From KBS-96 sp964247975 (lineage in GTDB: Bacteria > Acidobacteriota > Terriglobia > Bryobacterales > Bryobacteraceae), in contig CAXTWH010000009.1 in assembly GCA_964247975.1 (NCBI GenBank), positions 62,001-126,000 on the forward strand: 64,000 bases of DNA, read 5' to 3'. The notes beneath the pieces are model-generated. The model was not told the origin of the DNA and did no database searches. It was given only the letters and a program-made list of their open reading frames with translations. Each line of letters starts with the position of its first letter. The first letter of the stretch is position 1. The position numbers and the translations under genes were made by a program. Shown here in pieces: positions 17,148 to 25,895 of the stretch.

Positions 17148-17795
17148 TTGCAGTTGTTGATTTTCGATCTGGACGGCACGCTGATTGATTCCAGCCGCGA
17201 TCTGGCCATTTCCACTAATGCCATGCTGCGGCACATGAACCGGCCGGAGGTGGATGCCCATACCGTCAATACTTATGTAGGTGATGGAGCGCAGAAACTG
17301 GTGCGCCGGGCTTTAGGACCTGATGTTTCGGAAGATGAGTTGAAAACGGCCTACAAATTTTTTATTCAATACTACCGCAGCCATTCGCTCGAAAATACGC
17401 GTCTTTACCCCGGCATGGCGGAAGCACTGGAAGAACTAAACTCTCGCGGAAATACCTTAACCGTATTGACTAATAAACCGGTGAAAATCAGCCGCGATAT
17501 TCTGGCCGGATTAAAGGTGAATCATTTGTTTTTTCGCATCTACGGCGGTGAATCGTTTCCGGCGAAGAAGCCGGACCCGGTGGGTATCGACACGCTGCTT
17601 TGGGAAACCCGGCAAGAGCGTGAAAACACCACCATGATCGGCGATAGCAGCGTGGATATTCGAACAGCGCGGAATGCCCGGGTACGCGCTTGCGGCGTGA
17701 GCTGGGGATTTAAGCCGGAAACGCTGAATGATCCGCCCGCTGACGTGATTGTTCATCAGGTGAATGAACTGGCGGATGCGCTATCCCGGTCGTAA
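17148..17795 (+). CDS. gph: HAD phosphatase, phosphoglycolate phosphatase type
   Basis: The product (215 aa) starts at a TTG immediately after the cvpA stop. HAD motifs: FDLDGTLIDS with nucleophile D7 and acid D9, 'TVLTNKPVKISRDIL' (motif II Thr), K in PAKKPDPVG, and GDSSVDIRTARNA. The cap domain and length match Gph, which removes phosphate from 2-phosphoglycolate formed in DNA repair and oxygenation. Related phosphatases (PpaX, others) cannot be excluded. Third gene of the purC run. Confidence 0.82.
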   Translation: MQLLIFDLDGTLIDSSRDLAISTNAMLRHMNRPEVDAHTVNTYVGDGAQKLVRRALGPDVSEDELKTAYKFFIQYYRSHSLENTRLYPGMAEALEELNSRGNTLTVLTNKPVKISRDILAGLKVNHLFFRIYGGESFPAKKPDPVGIDTLLWETRQERENTTMIGDSSVDIRTARNARVRACGVSWGFKPETLNDPPADVIVHQVNELADALSRS

Positions 17796-17813
17796 GCGTT
17801 TAGCATCCGCGAG

Positions 17814-19643
17814 ATGATTGAAACCCCAAACAACAGCGAAGCGCATCGTGAGTACACAGCGCGTCTGAAACAAGCTGAAGAGCAAATTGCGAGTTACCAG
17901 CGCACTCATATCACTATCGGCAATATTCGATTAGTTATCTTTCTTAGCGCAATCGTGATTGCATGGTTAGCTTTTTTCCGTCACCAGTGCAGCGGTTGGT
18001 GGCTGTTCGCGCCGCTCGCTGTTTTTGTGGCGTTGCTGCGCTGGCATGATGCAGTGCTGCGGAAGCACGGTTGGTTTGAGCGCAAAGCCCAATATTACCG
18101 GCTTGGCTTAGCGCGTATAGAAGAACGATGGAGGGGCACAGGCAACACCGGAAAACGGTTCCAGTCCGGTGGCCATCCCTACGCGCAGGATTTGGATTTA
18201 TTCGGCACAGGCAGCTTATTTCAACTCATTTCCAGAGCAAGAACGGAAGGCGGCGAGGAGCGGCTGGCTGATTGGTTATGCGCTCCGGCTTCGGTTGAAG
18301 CCATTCGGGAGCGGCACGCCGCCGTGGATGATCTCCGGCGAAATTTAAATTTCCGCGAACAGATTGCGATTGTGGGCGAAAGCGCAATCAGGAAAAGCGA
18401 AGCGGCTCCGTTGTTCACCTGGGGCGAATCGGTTTCGCTGCGCGTCACGGTCGCGATGCGGGTGCTAACAGCAGTGTTAAGCGTGCTGATGGCGATTGCC
18501 TTATTGTGGTTTGCGATTGAGGATTTTAACTGGATTGCGGGCGCGGCAACCCGACCTCCTTTGAACGCAATTCGATTTTTGATTGCGATGAGCGTGATTA
18601 ATGGAATCGTCGCTTTGTTATGGCGGAAGAAGATTGGGCAAGCTATTTCCGATTTTGAGGCTATCCGCCCCGGTCTCGAACTGCTGCCGGAACTGTTATT
18701 TGAAATAGAACGAGCTTCTTTCACAAGCCCTCTTCTCCAGCGATTGCAGCAGGAGATTGGCCCGGAAGTGCGCCCTTCGCAACAAATTAAGCGACTCGAT
18801 CGTTTAGCGGCCATTCTCGATTCGCGCGAACATCTGCTGCTGCGGGTGCTGGGCCATCCTTTGTTGTGGACAACACAGGTAACGCTGGCGATTGAATGGT
18901 GGCGGCGGCAATATGGGCGAACGACCCGCGCCTGGGTGGAAGCGATCAGCGAAATCGAAGCGCTTTCTTCGCTGGCCACTTACGCTTATGAGCATGAGAA
19001 TGATCCGTTTCCGGATTTCGTATTGCAAGGCTCCGTGCTGCGAGGCGATTCGTTAGGACATCCCCTGATCCCAAACTGCGTCCGAAACAGCGTGGTTCTT
19101 GATGCCGAGCGGCCTTTGCTGATTGTGAGCGGGTCCAATATGTCAGGAAAAAGCACATTTCTGCGTACAGTGGGCATTAACGCTGTGTTGGCATTCGCCG
19201 GATCTCCGGTTCGCGCCAAGAGTTTTGAGCTTTCCTTATTCCAGATCGGCGCGTCGCTGCGAATTGCGGATTCGCTGCAAGAAGGCGAATCTCATTTTTC
19301 AGCCGAGATTAAGCGCATCCGCATGATGATGGACCAGGCGGAAAAAGGTCCGTCGCTGTTTTTGATTGATGAAATTCTGCATGGAACAAATTCGCATGAT
19401 CGTTTAGCGGGAACGGAAGCGATTCTGGAACAACTGCTGGCGAGAAACGCAATGGGATTAATTACCACCCATGACCTGGCGTTGACGCGCCTGGGAACGG
19501 AGGTTGATCTGCGCGCCGTGAATATGCATTTTCAGGATCATATTCAGAACGGCGCAATGAGGTTCGATTACACCATTAAGCCGGGCGTGGTACAGGGAAG
19601 CAACGCCCTGGAACTGATGCGGTTGTACGGGCTAGTCCAATAA
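17814..19643 (+). CDS. Membrane-embedded MutS-like ATPase
   Basis: The C-terminal third is a MutS domain V ATPase: Walker A SGSNMSGKSTF at about 438-448, 'SLFLIDEILHGTNSHDR' as Walker B/signature, and 'GLITTHDLAL'. A MutS lever-type helical region precedes it. Unlike MutS or MutS2, the protein carries hydrophobic segments at about 38-77 and again at about 211-233 and 255-272, so it is membrane-anchored, and it has no mismatch-recognition domain. Role in DNA repair is therefore doubtful. It follows gph by 18 bases. Its last 12 bases overlap the 3' end of an Smr gene on the other strand, a pairing discussed in the findings. Confidence 0.85.
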   Translation: MIETPNNSEAHREYTARLKQAEEQIASYQRTHITIGNIRLVIFLSAIVIAWLAFFRHQCSGWWLFAPLAVFVALLRWHDAVLRKHGWFERKAQYYRLGLARIEERWRGTGNTGKRFQSGGHPYAQDLDLFGTGSLFQLISRARTEGGEERLADWLCAPASVEAIRERHAAVDDLRRNLNFREQIAIVGESAIRKSEAAPLFTWGESVSLRVTVAMRVLTAVLSVLMAIALLWFAIEDFNWIAGAATRPPLNAIRFLIAMSVINGIVALLWRKKIGQAISDFEAIRPGLELLPELLFEIERASFTSPLLQRLQQEIGPEVRPSQQIKRLDRLAAILDSREHLLLRVLGHPLLWTTQVTLAIEWWRRQYGRTTRAWVEAISEIEALSSLATYAYEHENDPFPDFVLQGSVLRGDSLGHPLIPNCVRNSVVLDAERPLLIVSGSNMSGKSTFLRTVGINAVLAFAGSPVRAKSFELSLFQIGASLRIADSLQEGESHFSAEIKRIRMMMDQAEKGPSLFLIDEILHGTNSHDRLAGTEAILEQLLARNAMGLITTHDLALTRLGTEVDLRAVNMHFQDHIQNGAMRFDYTIKPGVVQGSNALELMRLYGLVQ

Positions 19644-19943
19644 GAATTCGCGTTTGAAACTGACTACAGTTGCGCCCCAACCACCTGCTTCGAGCGGCGC
19701 ATCGTTGAAGGATGCGACCTGGGGCGTTCGGGCCAAAATGGATCGCACACGTTCGCGTTGAAAGCCGATGCCGCGCCCGTGAATGATGCGAACGCCTTTG
19801 AACCCGCGCTGAATCGCTTCTTCCAGGTAAGCTTCCACTACCGCCGGAATATCGCGTGGCGCAAATGGATGTAAGTCCAACACATCTTCCACCGGCAACT
19901 GAATCGGTTCCTCATCCGATGCTGGATTCATACAGCGCGTCAA
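19632..19943 (-). CDS. Stand-alone Smr domain protein
   Basis: The 103-aa protein is essentially one Smr domain: 'LDLHPFAPRDIPAVVEAYLEE' and 'GVRIIHGRGIG' carry the family's LDLH and HGRG motifs. Smr domains nick branched DNA or cleave RNA, and form the C-terminus of MutS2. Here the domain is free and lies tail-to-tail with a MutS-like ATPase, overlapping it by 12 bp. It starts 8 bases after the stop of the upstream secreted protein gene, so both are likely one transcript. Met at 19931 is an alternative start. Confidence 0.88.
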   Translation of the reverse strand: MTRCMNPASDEEPIQLPVEDVLDLHPFAPRDIPAVVEAYLEEAIQRGFKGVRIIHGRGIGFQRERVRSILARTPQVASFNDAPLEAGGWGATVVSFKREFLLD

Positions 19944-19951
19944 TTAACAAA

Positions 19952-20806
19952 CTAAAGCGGCCAGCGGCGGCGATTCTGTTGATCGTTCTGCACCGGGCCG
20001 GTTCCATCGCTCAAAGCAGCGCGGGGCGGAACATGGCTGAAATCAAGCTCGCCGTCGTTGAACGAAAGCGGACGATCCAGCACCATCTCCATCGTGGTTC
20101 CTTTGGTTAAGGTGGCATCCGGTCCGCGAGTCAACAGCACGCCTGCTAAGCCTGCTGCTGCTCCGGCAGCACTGCCAATACCAGCGCCCATTCCATAACG
20201 CCCGTTGGCGATTCCGGCTAGGGATCCGATGCCTGCGCCCGCAGCCGTAGTTTCGGCAACTGTGGAAACATCGCCGCCTTTATTGCCTGGTCCCTTGATC
20301 TTGCCTTCTTCCTTGTTTACGTCTTCGGTGGAACGCCCATCCATGCTGCCGATACGTCCTCGGAAATCGCGTGAAATTCCGTTAGGCAGAGTTAAGGAAT
20401 CAAAGCGGACGTACAGTTCTCCTCGTCCCTTCACGCGTCCTGGCCGTTTTACCTGTGTGACTGAACCCTGTACCCAACTGCCTTGAGGAATTACAATTTT
20501 GCCGTTTGAAAGAATCGGAAAAGCCGTTTCCAGGTAAATGCGATCGCCAACAGCCGTTTGTTTGGTGCTGATGCTGTTGATCATGTTCAACAGAATGCGC
20601 GTGCCGGGCGCAATCACGTAACTGCCGGCAGCGGGTGCTTCGACTCGCTTAAAACCGCTTGCATCTGCCTGCTTAGTCGGGTTTGCTTCCGACTGCGCTT
20701 GCGCGGCAGCCGGACGAAGCTGGGCTACGCTTTCCGTATTCTGCGCTGCCCATAGCGCTCCAGCCCACAAGCTGCCAGTTAGTAAAAAAAAGCATGGTTT
20801 CTTCAT
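19952..20806 (-). CDS. Secreted protein with VirB10/TrbI-like beta domain
   Basis: Starting at the Met at 20806, the protein has a signal peptide (MKKPCFFLLTGSLWAGALWA). A beta-rich core follows: 'GSYVIAPGTRILLNMINSIS', 'AVGDRIYLETAFPI', 'KIVIPQGSWVQGSVTQVKRP' and 'GELYVRFDSLTLPNG'. That pattern matches the TrbI/VirB10-type barrel found as single-domain proteins in Acidobacteria. A Gly/Ala-rich stretch (AGIGSAAGAAAGLAG) near the C-terminus may insert in or contact a membrane. No secretion genes are nearby, so a type IV role is not implied. It precedes the Smr gene by 8 bases. Confidence 0.7.
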   Translation of the reverse strand: MKKPCFFLLTGSLWAGALWAAQNTESVAQLRPAAAQAQSEANPTKQADASGFKRVEAPAAGSYVIAPGTRILLNMINSISTKQTAVGDRIYLETAFPILSNGKIVIPQGSWVQGSVTQVKRPGRVKGRGELYVRFDSLTLPNGISRDFRGRIGSMDGRSTEDVNKEEGKIKGPGNKGGDVSTVAETTAAGAGIGSLAGIANGRYGMGAGIGSAAGAAAGLAGVLLTRGPDATLTKGTTMEMVLDRPLSFNDGELDFSHVPPRAALSDGTGPVQNDQQNRRRWPL

Positions 20807-20890
20807 AAATGCGGTGGTCCTGCTTTTATTGTCGCTGATTTCTGAAACCAATCTAGACGCAGGGTTTTCTGAACCGGTTGCAGTTGTCCG

Positions 20891-21949
20891 TTAACCGGCT
20901 GCCTGGGCCAGCGCAGGTTCTGTTGCGTTTTCCAGTTGAAACTCACGCGCGATCAGTTCGTAGGAGCGGCATCGGGCAGAATGGTTGTGCATGATGTTCA
21001 CCAACAGCATTTCATCGGCGCCGTATTCTTCCGCCACGTTGTGAAGCGCGGCTGCCACGTTGGCGGGTGATCCGGTGATGGCGCGTCTGCCCATCGGCAG
21101 AATATCCAGCGGCACGCCTTCTTCTTGGAAAAACTGCTGGGCGCGTTCCACCGTGGGAACCGGAATTAAACGGCCCCGGAACAGGTAAGTCATCATCATG
21201 CGCCAACTGGCGGAAAGCAGCAAAGCTTCTTCATCCGTTTCCGCGCAGATAGCCCAGGAAGCTACCGCCACATACGGTTCTGTCAAGTGTTCTGAAGGCT
21301 GAAACCGGTCCCGGTAAAATCGGGCGATGGCAGCTCCATCCGGGTTAATGAAATCGGCAAAAACATAGGGCAGTCCGCGCTCCGCCGCCCAGATTGCGCT
21401 TTGCGGCGATGAGCCGAGCAGCCACATCCGGGGAACATCAGCGCCGGCAAACTGAACCGGAACTTTCGGGAATGAAGAAGCGGATACGGCGGAATCTCCG
21501 AAATAATGCAGCAGTTCATCGAACTGTTGTTCGAAGTCGTCGGGAGCGGCCTGCCGACGGTCGCGCTGCAAAGCAAACGCCACCGTGGAGCTTGTTCCCG
21601 CCGCGCGGCCTACGCCGAGGTCAATCCGGTTCGGATATAAGCCGCTCAACATGCTGAATGTTTCCGCTACTTTCAACGGGCTGTAATGCGGCAGCATCAC
21701 GCCTCCGCTGCCCACTCGAATGCGGGAAGTGGCGGCCGCCACAGGGCCGATCAACGCTTCCGGGCTGTAACAGGCGAGTCCGGGCGTGCCGTGGTGTTCC
21801 GCCACCCAATAGCGGGAATAGCCAAGCCGGTCAGCCAGTTGGGCCAGGTTTACTGTATTGCGGAGAGCATCGCCCCGGGAAAAACCTTCCGGCACAGGAG
21901 TCTGGTCCAGAACGCCTAATTTCAACGGAACGCGCGATTGATAAGCCAT
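20891..21949 (-). CDS. LLM-class flavin-dependent oxidoreductase
   Basis: The 352-aa luciferase-like protein shows 'LADRLGYSRYWVAEHHGTPG', 'TSRIRVGSGGVMLPHYSPLKVAE' and 'GLYPNRIDLGVGRAAG', all typical of single-component FMN-dependent LLM enzymes (group 1, YhbW-like). It should be a cytosolic TIM barrel using reduced flavin; the substrate cannot be read from sequence. Part of the long minus-strand run, 84 bp upstream of the VirB10-like gene. Confidence 0.88.
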   Translation of the reverse strand: MAYQSRVPLKLGVLDQTPVPEGFSRGDALRNTVNLAQLADRLGYSRYWVAEHHGTPGLACYSPEALIGPVAAATSRIRVGSGGVMLPHYSPLKVAETFSMLSGLYPNRIDLGVGRAAGTSSTVAFALQRDRRQAAPDDFEQQFDELLHYFGDSAVSASSFPKVPVQFAGADVPRMWLLGSSPQSAIWAAERGLPYVFADFINPDGAAIARFYRDRFQPSEHLTEPYVAVASWAICAETDEEALLLSASWRMMMTYLFRGRLIPVPTVERAQQFFQEEGVPLDILPMGRRAITGSPANVAAALHNVAEEYGADEMLLVNIMHNHSARCRSYELIAREFQLENATEPALAQAAG

Positions 21950-22014
21950 CTATCATTTAGATGCGCCCGTAACAACGGCGATGCAGACCCGGGAATTATC
22001 TCTTCTCAAGCAGA

Positions 22015-22596
22015 TTACTTCACGCGATCGCAGACCAGTTTCAAGTCTGTTGCGCCTTTGGAAGTTTCAATGTGGCTGGCGGTCACGAGTGTTTTGTTGT
22101 CGGGCGAAAGGTTCCAGCGTTCTTCCATCACCACGTCCACATCGCTTCTGGTTTTCATCGTAGTGCGAATTACCAGTGTGTTGTCATCCCAAAACGCATG
22201 GCTCGTTCCCGCGCCGCTATTGAACTGGTTGGTTGTTTCGTCGCCGTCCAAACGGTAATGCGCGTGGGCCGTCTGCTCGCCGTTTGCGCTGCGCTGCGTT
22301 GTGGCGATATCCAGATCAGCGCCTTTTTCCGTAATTACCCTTGTAATGGTAGTGGGTTTCGGAAAACTGCCGAAGTCGCTTTGCGCTGGGTTCATGCTCC
22401 ATTCGCCGGAAAAATCAGGTTTGGGAGTTTCGGGCGTGGTGGTGGAGGCTTTGGGTGTTCCCGGCGTGTTGGTACTGGAGTTTGCCGATGTCTTGGGTCG
22501 AACGCGAGGTTTGGTGGTTTGTGCATTAGCGGCAGAAAACGATGCTAAGCACAGCAACAGCGCCGCTACAAAAGAAAATGGGAAACGGGTATTCAT
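22015..22596 (-). CDS. Secreted hypothetical protein
   Basis: The 193-aa product has a signal peptide (MNTRFPFSFVAALLLCLASF), then a Thr/Pro/Lys-rich linker of about 40 residues. A compact domain starts at 'PDFSGEWSMNPAQSDFG' and includes 'TITRVITEKGADLDI' and 'MEERWNLSPDNKTLV'. This 'SGEW.LN...S.FG' lipocalin-like pattern is frequent in secreted acidobacterial proteins of unknown function. It starts 14 bases after the bshB1-like stop and is probably co-transcribed. Confidence 0.75.
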   Translation of the reverse strand: MNTRFPFSFVAALLLCLASFSAANAQTTKPRVRPKTSANSSTNTPGTPKASTTTPETPKPDFSGEWSMNPAQSDFGSFPKPTTITRVITEKGADLDIATTQRSANGEQTAHAHYRLDGDETTNQFNSGAGTSHAFWDDNTLVIRTTMKTRSDVDVVMEERWNLSPDNKTLVTASHIETSKGATDLKLVCDRVK

Positions 22597-22610
22597 AGTG
22601 AGCTGAAACG

Positions 22611-23354
22611 TTAAATGCTGCGCACCGGCATTCCTACAATGTCGTCAATCTGAATGGCTTCTTTAATCACGTAAGGCTCGCCGTATTTTACGCCGATCAG
22701 ATTTCCGTAGAAGCGGGCAATAGCCGCTAAACGCTCTTCCACTTCCTGGTGCGATGGAAACAGTTCGGAAGCAATTTCAGCATCTCCATATTGGGAATGA
22801 TAACTGAACAACGCTTCCATTCTGCGCTCAAACTGACGGCTGACGTCCACCACAAACGAAGGCGTTACGTTCGCGTACAAGGCAGCGTACAGGATTTTAG
22901 AAGGGCGGTGCGGCGGCGTGTCTTCTTCCAATTTCCGTAAGCCTGATAGAAAGCAAGCCTCATAGCCTAATTCCGAAGTGCGGTAATGGTCAGGATGCCG
23001 CCCGGTCCAGTACGGCAGAATAACTGCCCTGGGCCGCAGGCGCCGGATCACGCCTGCCAGCGTCATGCGCGCGCCCACGTTGTTTTCTAAACGCGCATCC
23101 GGCATTCTCAGATTTTCCCGCCAAGCAAGCAGCAAGTGTTCTGCCGCTTTCTTCGATTCTGCCACTCGCAGATTAGGGTTGCCGCGGCTTCCCATGTCGC
23201 CCGCCGTCATGTCGAGAACCCCGGTCCGATAACCCATTTCGGCCATCTTGATCAGCGTGCCGCCGCAGGTTTGTTCTACATCATCGGGATGGGCGGCTAG
23301 AGCAAGCACATCCAAAGGACGCAGATTTTCAAAAGGTTCGTTAGGATCACGCAT
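22611..23354 (-). CDS. bshB1: Bacillithiol biosynthesis deacetylase, BshB1 type
   Basis: The 247-aa PIG-L/LmbE-family zinc deacetylase carries 'LDVLALAAHPDDVEQTCGGT' (metal ligands H, D, D), 'MTAGDMGSRGNP' and 'YWTGRHPDHYRTSELGYEA'. These phrases match BshB1, which removes acetyl from GlcNAc-malate in bacillithiol synthesis. Partner genes bshA and bshC are not in the window. LmbE relatives with other N-acyl sugar substrates are the alternative. It starts 56 bp after the permease gene. Confidence 0.85.
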   Translation of the reverse strand: MRDPNEPFENLRPLDVLALAAHPDDVEQTCGGTLIKMAEMGYRTGVLDMTAGDMGSRGNPNLRVAESKKAAEHLLLAWRENLRMPDARLENNVGARMTLAGVIRRLRPRAVILPYWTGRHPDHYRTSELGYEACFLSGLRKLEEDTPPHRPSKILYAALYANVTPSFVVDVSRQFERRMEALFSYHSQYGDAEIASELFPSHQEVEERLAAIARFYGNLIGVKYGEPYVIKEAIQIDDIVGMPVRSI

Positions 23355-23410
23355 GGGTTTGTATTTCGATGATAGCGATGACTGGCTTGGTTCGCGGAAG
23401 CAGCGGCTTA

Positions 23411-25873
23411 TTATTCCTGGCGTAAGGTGGATGCGGGATCAACGCGAATCGCGCGAAAGGCGGGCATCGCCACGCTGCCGGCAGCCATCACAATGAGAAT
23501 CGAAATCGCTGCGATGATAATGGCAGGGTCGAACGGCTGCACTCCATAAATAAAACTCCGCACCCATACGTTTGCAAACACCGATAAAGCGAAACCTGCC
23601 GGAATTCCCATAACTAAAACCAAAACGACGCGGCTGACGACGAAACGGATGATGTGGCGCGAGTTCGCGCCGAGCGCCATGCGAATCCCGATTTCACGCT
23701 GTTGCCGGGTTACAAAGTATGCCAAAGCTCCATATATCCCGATTGTTGAAAGTAAAAGCGCAAACAGGCCGAAACACGACGTAAGCGCTACCAGCAATCG
23801 CTCCTGCCAAAGGGAACGATCTATCTCCTGGGACAATGTGGCGACTTGATACAGCGGCACTTCCGGATCAAGGGACCTGAGTAGTCGCCTTACCGGTTCG
23901 ATAATGGCGCGCGGATCACCGGTAGTCCGAACGTGCAGAATGAAAGATTCAGGATAAGAGTAAGGTCCAAAATCGTTTGCGTAATAAATAGGCGGGGGAA
24001 CTTCGCGCAATGATCGATACTTTGTGTCGTTCACTATGCCGACAATCTCGTAGAAAGGTTTTACGAATCGCCGGCCAGTGTCGAACTTTTTCCCCAAAGC
24101 ATTTTGCCCATTCAAAAATTTCCGGACAAAAGCTTCGTTTACAACTACTTTATTCAGTTTGCCTTCTTCGCTTATCTCAGTGGGACCGAAATTTCGCCCT
24201 GCCAGGAAACGAATGCCCATCACCGCGAAATAGTCCGGGCTTACCGAATTGAAGCTTGTGTTAACTGTGCCTCCTCTTTGACCTGGGAAAACGACCGAGT
24301 TGCCAAATCCAATGCCGCGCATGAGAGCACGGTTGGCAAGAGCGGCATTTTCGACTCCAGGAAGGTTTCGCGCGCCGCTCAACAGCCGCTGTTGAAGTGA
24401 CCAGGTCTTCCGGCTGTCATACCCTCGCACATGAGGATCAATCGAGAAAATCGTGACGTGTTCCCCGTCGAAGCCCGCGTTCGTGGCGCGGAGATTCGAT
24501 AAGCTCCGAATCACCAGACCGGCGCATATCAAAATCGTCATGCAGAGAGCAACCTGAAAGCCGCATAACACCGATTGAAAGCTGAAGTTGTGGCGTTCGC
24601 TGCCCGCACTCTTCAGAGCGGAGTTAATAGAGGAATGCGCGAACTTCCAAGCCGGAGCTGCTGCGCAAAGCAGCGTAGTTACTCCGCATGCAAAAAGTGA
24701 AAAAACTACTATTCTGAAGTCCAACGAAATAGGTAACGTTAATGTTCGGACCTCAGCCGGATCGATTCCCATGCCGTGCGAAGGCGGTATCAAGCGAGTA
24801 ATTAAAGGCATGCCGGCATAGGCGATCAATACGCCGGCACACCCGCCGGCAGTCGCAAGGAGGAAACATTCAACCAGCCATTGACGGAAAATTCTGTTCT
24901 TGCTTGCGCCTAAAGCGAGCCGAACTGCCGTGTCCCGCTCACGGGCAGTTGCTCGCGACACGAGCAGGCCGCCCACGTTCGCGCACACCACCAGAAGCAG
25001 CAAACCGGTGCCTGCCAGCAGCAGAACGAGAGCTGTTTTTGATTGGTCCCGAAGGGGCGATCGTCCACGTGCAATCGATTGAACTTCCAGCTTTCCTCGA
25101 CTCAACCCTTTGTAATTGTCAGGGGTTTTTAGCGCGGCTTCTTGGGTATATCTGTTCCAGAATGCCGCGGTCTCCTGTTGCGCTTGCGCTTCCGATATCC
25201 CGGGCCGTAGCCGAGCGATAATTTCTGTGACAAAGTAATCAAGACTGGATGGATGTGTTTGCGAAAGATCAATTAGGTTAGCGAAGGGCAGCCAGAGATC
25301 AGGACTGCTATCCACTGTTGTTCCGGCGAATGCCTCCGGCGTGACTCCAACAATCGTGTAAGCATGGCCCTGCAATCTCACCATTTGACCGAGAACCTTC
25401 GGATCCGATCCAAAGCTGTGACACCAGTAATTATAGGAAAGCACGATAGTATGGCTGTCGTTACGGCTAATAACTCGTCCCAACAAGGGAGTGACGCCTA
25501 AATCTCTAAAGTAGTTTTCCGTAACAGCAACTGTGTGGACGCGTTCAGTAAACCCGTTTCGTTCCAGCGCACGCGCTGTTTCGGTTTGACCGGCAACTTC
25601 GAAAAGGGTAGAAGAACGATTTGCTAGTTCCTGATAAAACCGGTAACCAAAAAAGGGATCAGCCGGACGATTTGCTTGGCGCTCAAAAAGTTGAACGAGG
25701 TTCTGTGGATTGCGAATAGGTAACGGTCGAAGCAGTAGCACATCAACCAGGGTGAAAATTTGAGTAGTCGCCGCTATACCGACGGCAATAAGAAGAATTG
25801 TAACGGCGAAGAAACCGGGCGAGCGCCGGATCTGGCGAAAACCATAACGGAAGTCTTGAGCGATACCGATCAT
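23411..25873 (-). CDS. FtsX-type permease, acidobacterial duplicated orphan permease (copy 1)
   Basis: The 820-aa membrane protein holds two MacB-PCD/FtsX units: TM helix (about 20-45), a long periplasmic domain with 'GVTPEAFAGTTVDSSPDLWLPF', three helices with 'ARERDTAVRLALGASKNRIFRQ', a second periplasmic domain, and closing helices with 'QQREIGIRMALGANSRHIIR'. The FtsX signature (R..GI/VRxALGA) appears twice. Such permeases lack a linked ATPase and are a known acidobacterial expansion. Transport substrate unknown. It lies 22 bp after copy 2. Confidence 0.88.
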   Translation of the reverse strand: MIGIAQDFRYGFRQIRRSPGFFAVTILLIAVGIAATTQIFTLVDVLLLRPLPIRNPQNLVQLFERQANRPADPFFGYRFYQELANRSSTLFEVAGQTETARALERNGFTERVHTVAVTENYFRDLGVTPLLGRVISRNDSHTIVLSYNYWCHSFGSDPKVLGQMVRLQGHAYTIVGVTPEAFAGTTVDSSPDLWLPFANLIDLSQTHPSSLDYFVTEIIARLRPGISEAQAQQETAAFWNRYTQEAALKTPDNYKGLSRGKLEVQSIARGRSPLRDQSKTALVLLLAGTGLLLLVVCANVGGLLVSRATARERDTAVRLALGASKNRIFRQWLVECFLLATAGGCAGVLIAYAGMPLITRLIPPSHGMGIDPAEVRTLTLPISLDFRIVVFSLFACGVTTLLCAAAPAWKFAHSSINSALKSAGSERHNFSFQSVLCGFQVALCMTILICAGLVIRSLSNLRATNAGFDGEHVTIFSIDPHVRGYDSRKTWSLQQRLLSGARNLPGVENAALANRALMRGIGFGNSVVFPGQRGGTVNTSFNSVSPDYFAVMGIRFLAGRNFGPTEISEEGKLNKVVVNEAFVRKFLNGQNALGKKFDTGRRFVKPFYEIVGIVNDTKYRSLREVPPPIYYANDFGPYSYPESFILHVRTTGDPRAIIEPVRRLLRSLDPEVPLYQVATLSQEIDRSLWQERLLVALTSCFGLFALLLSTIGIYGALAYFVTRQQREIGIRMALGANSRHIIRFVVSRVVLVLVMGIPAGFALSVFANVWVRSFIYGVQPFDPAIIIAAISILIVMAAGSVAMPAFRAIRVDPASTLRQE

Positions 25874-25895
25874 TTTGCGTGCCTTCTTCTGCCAG

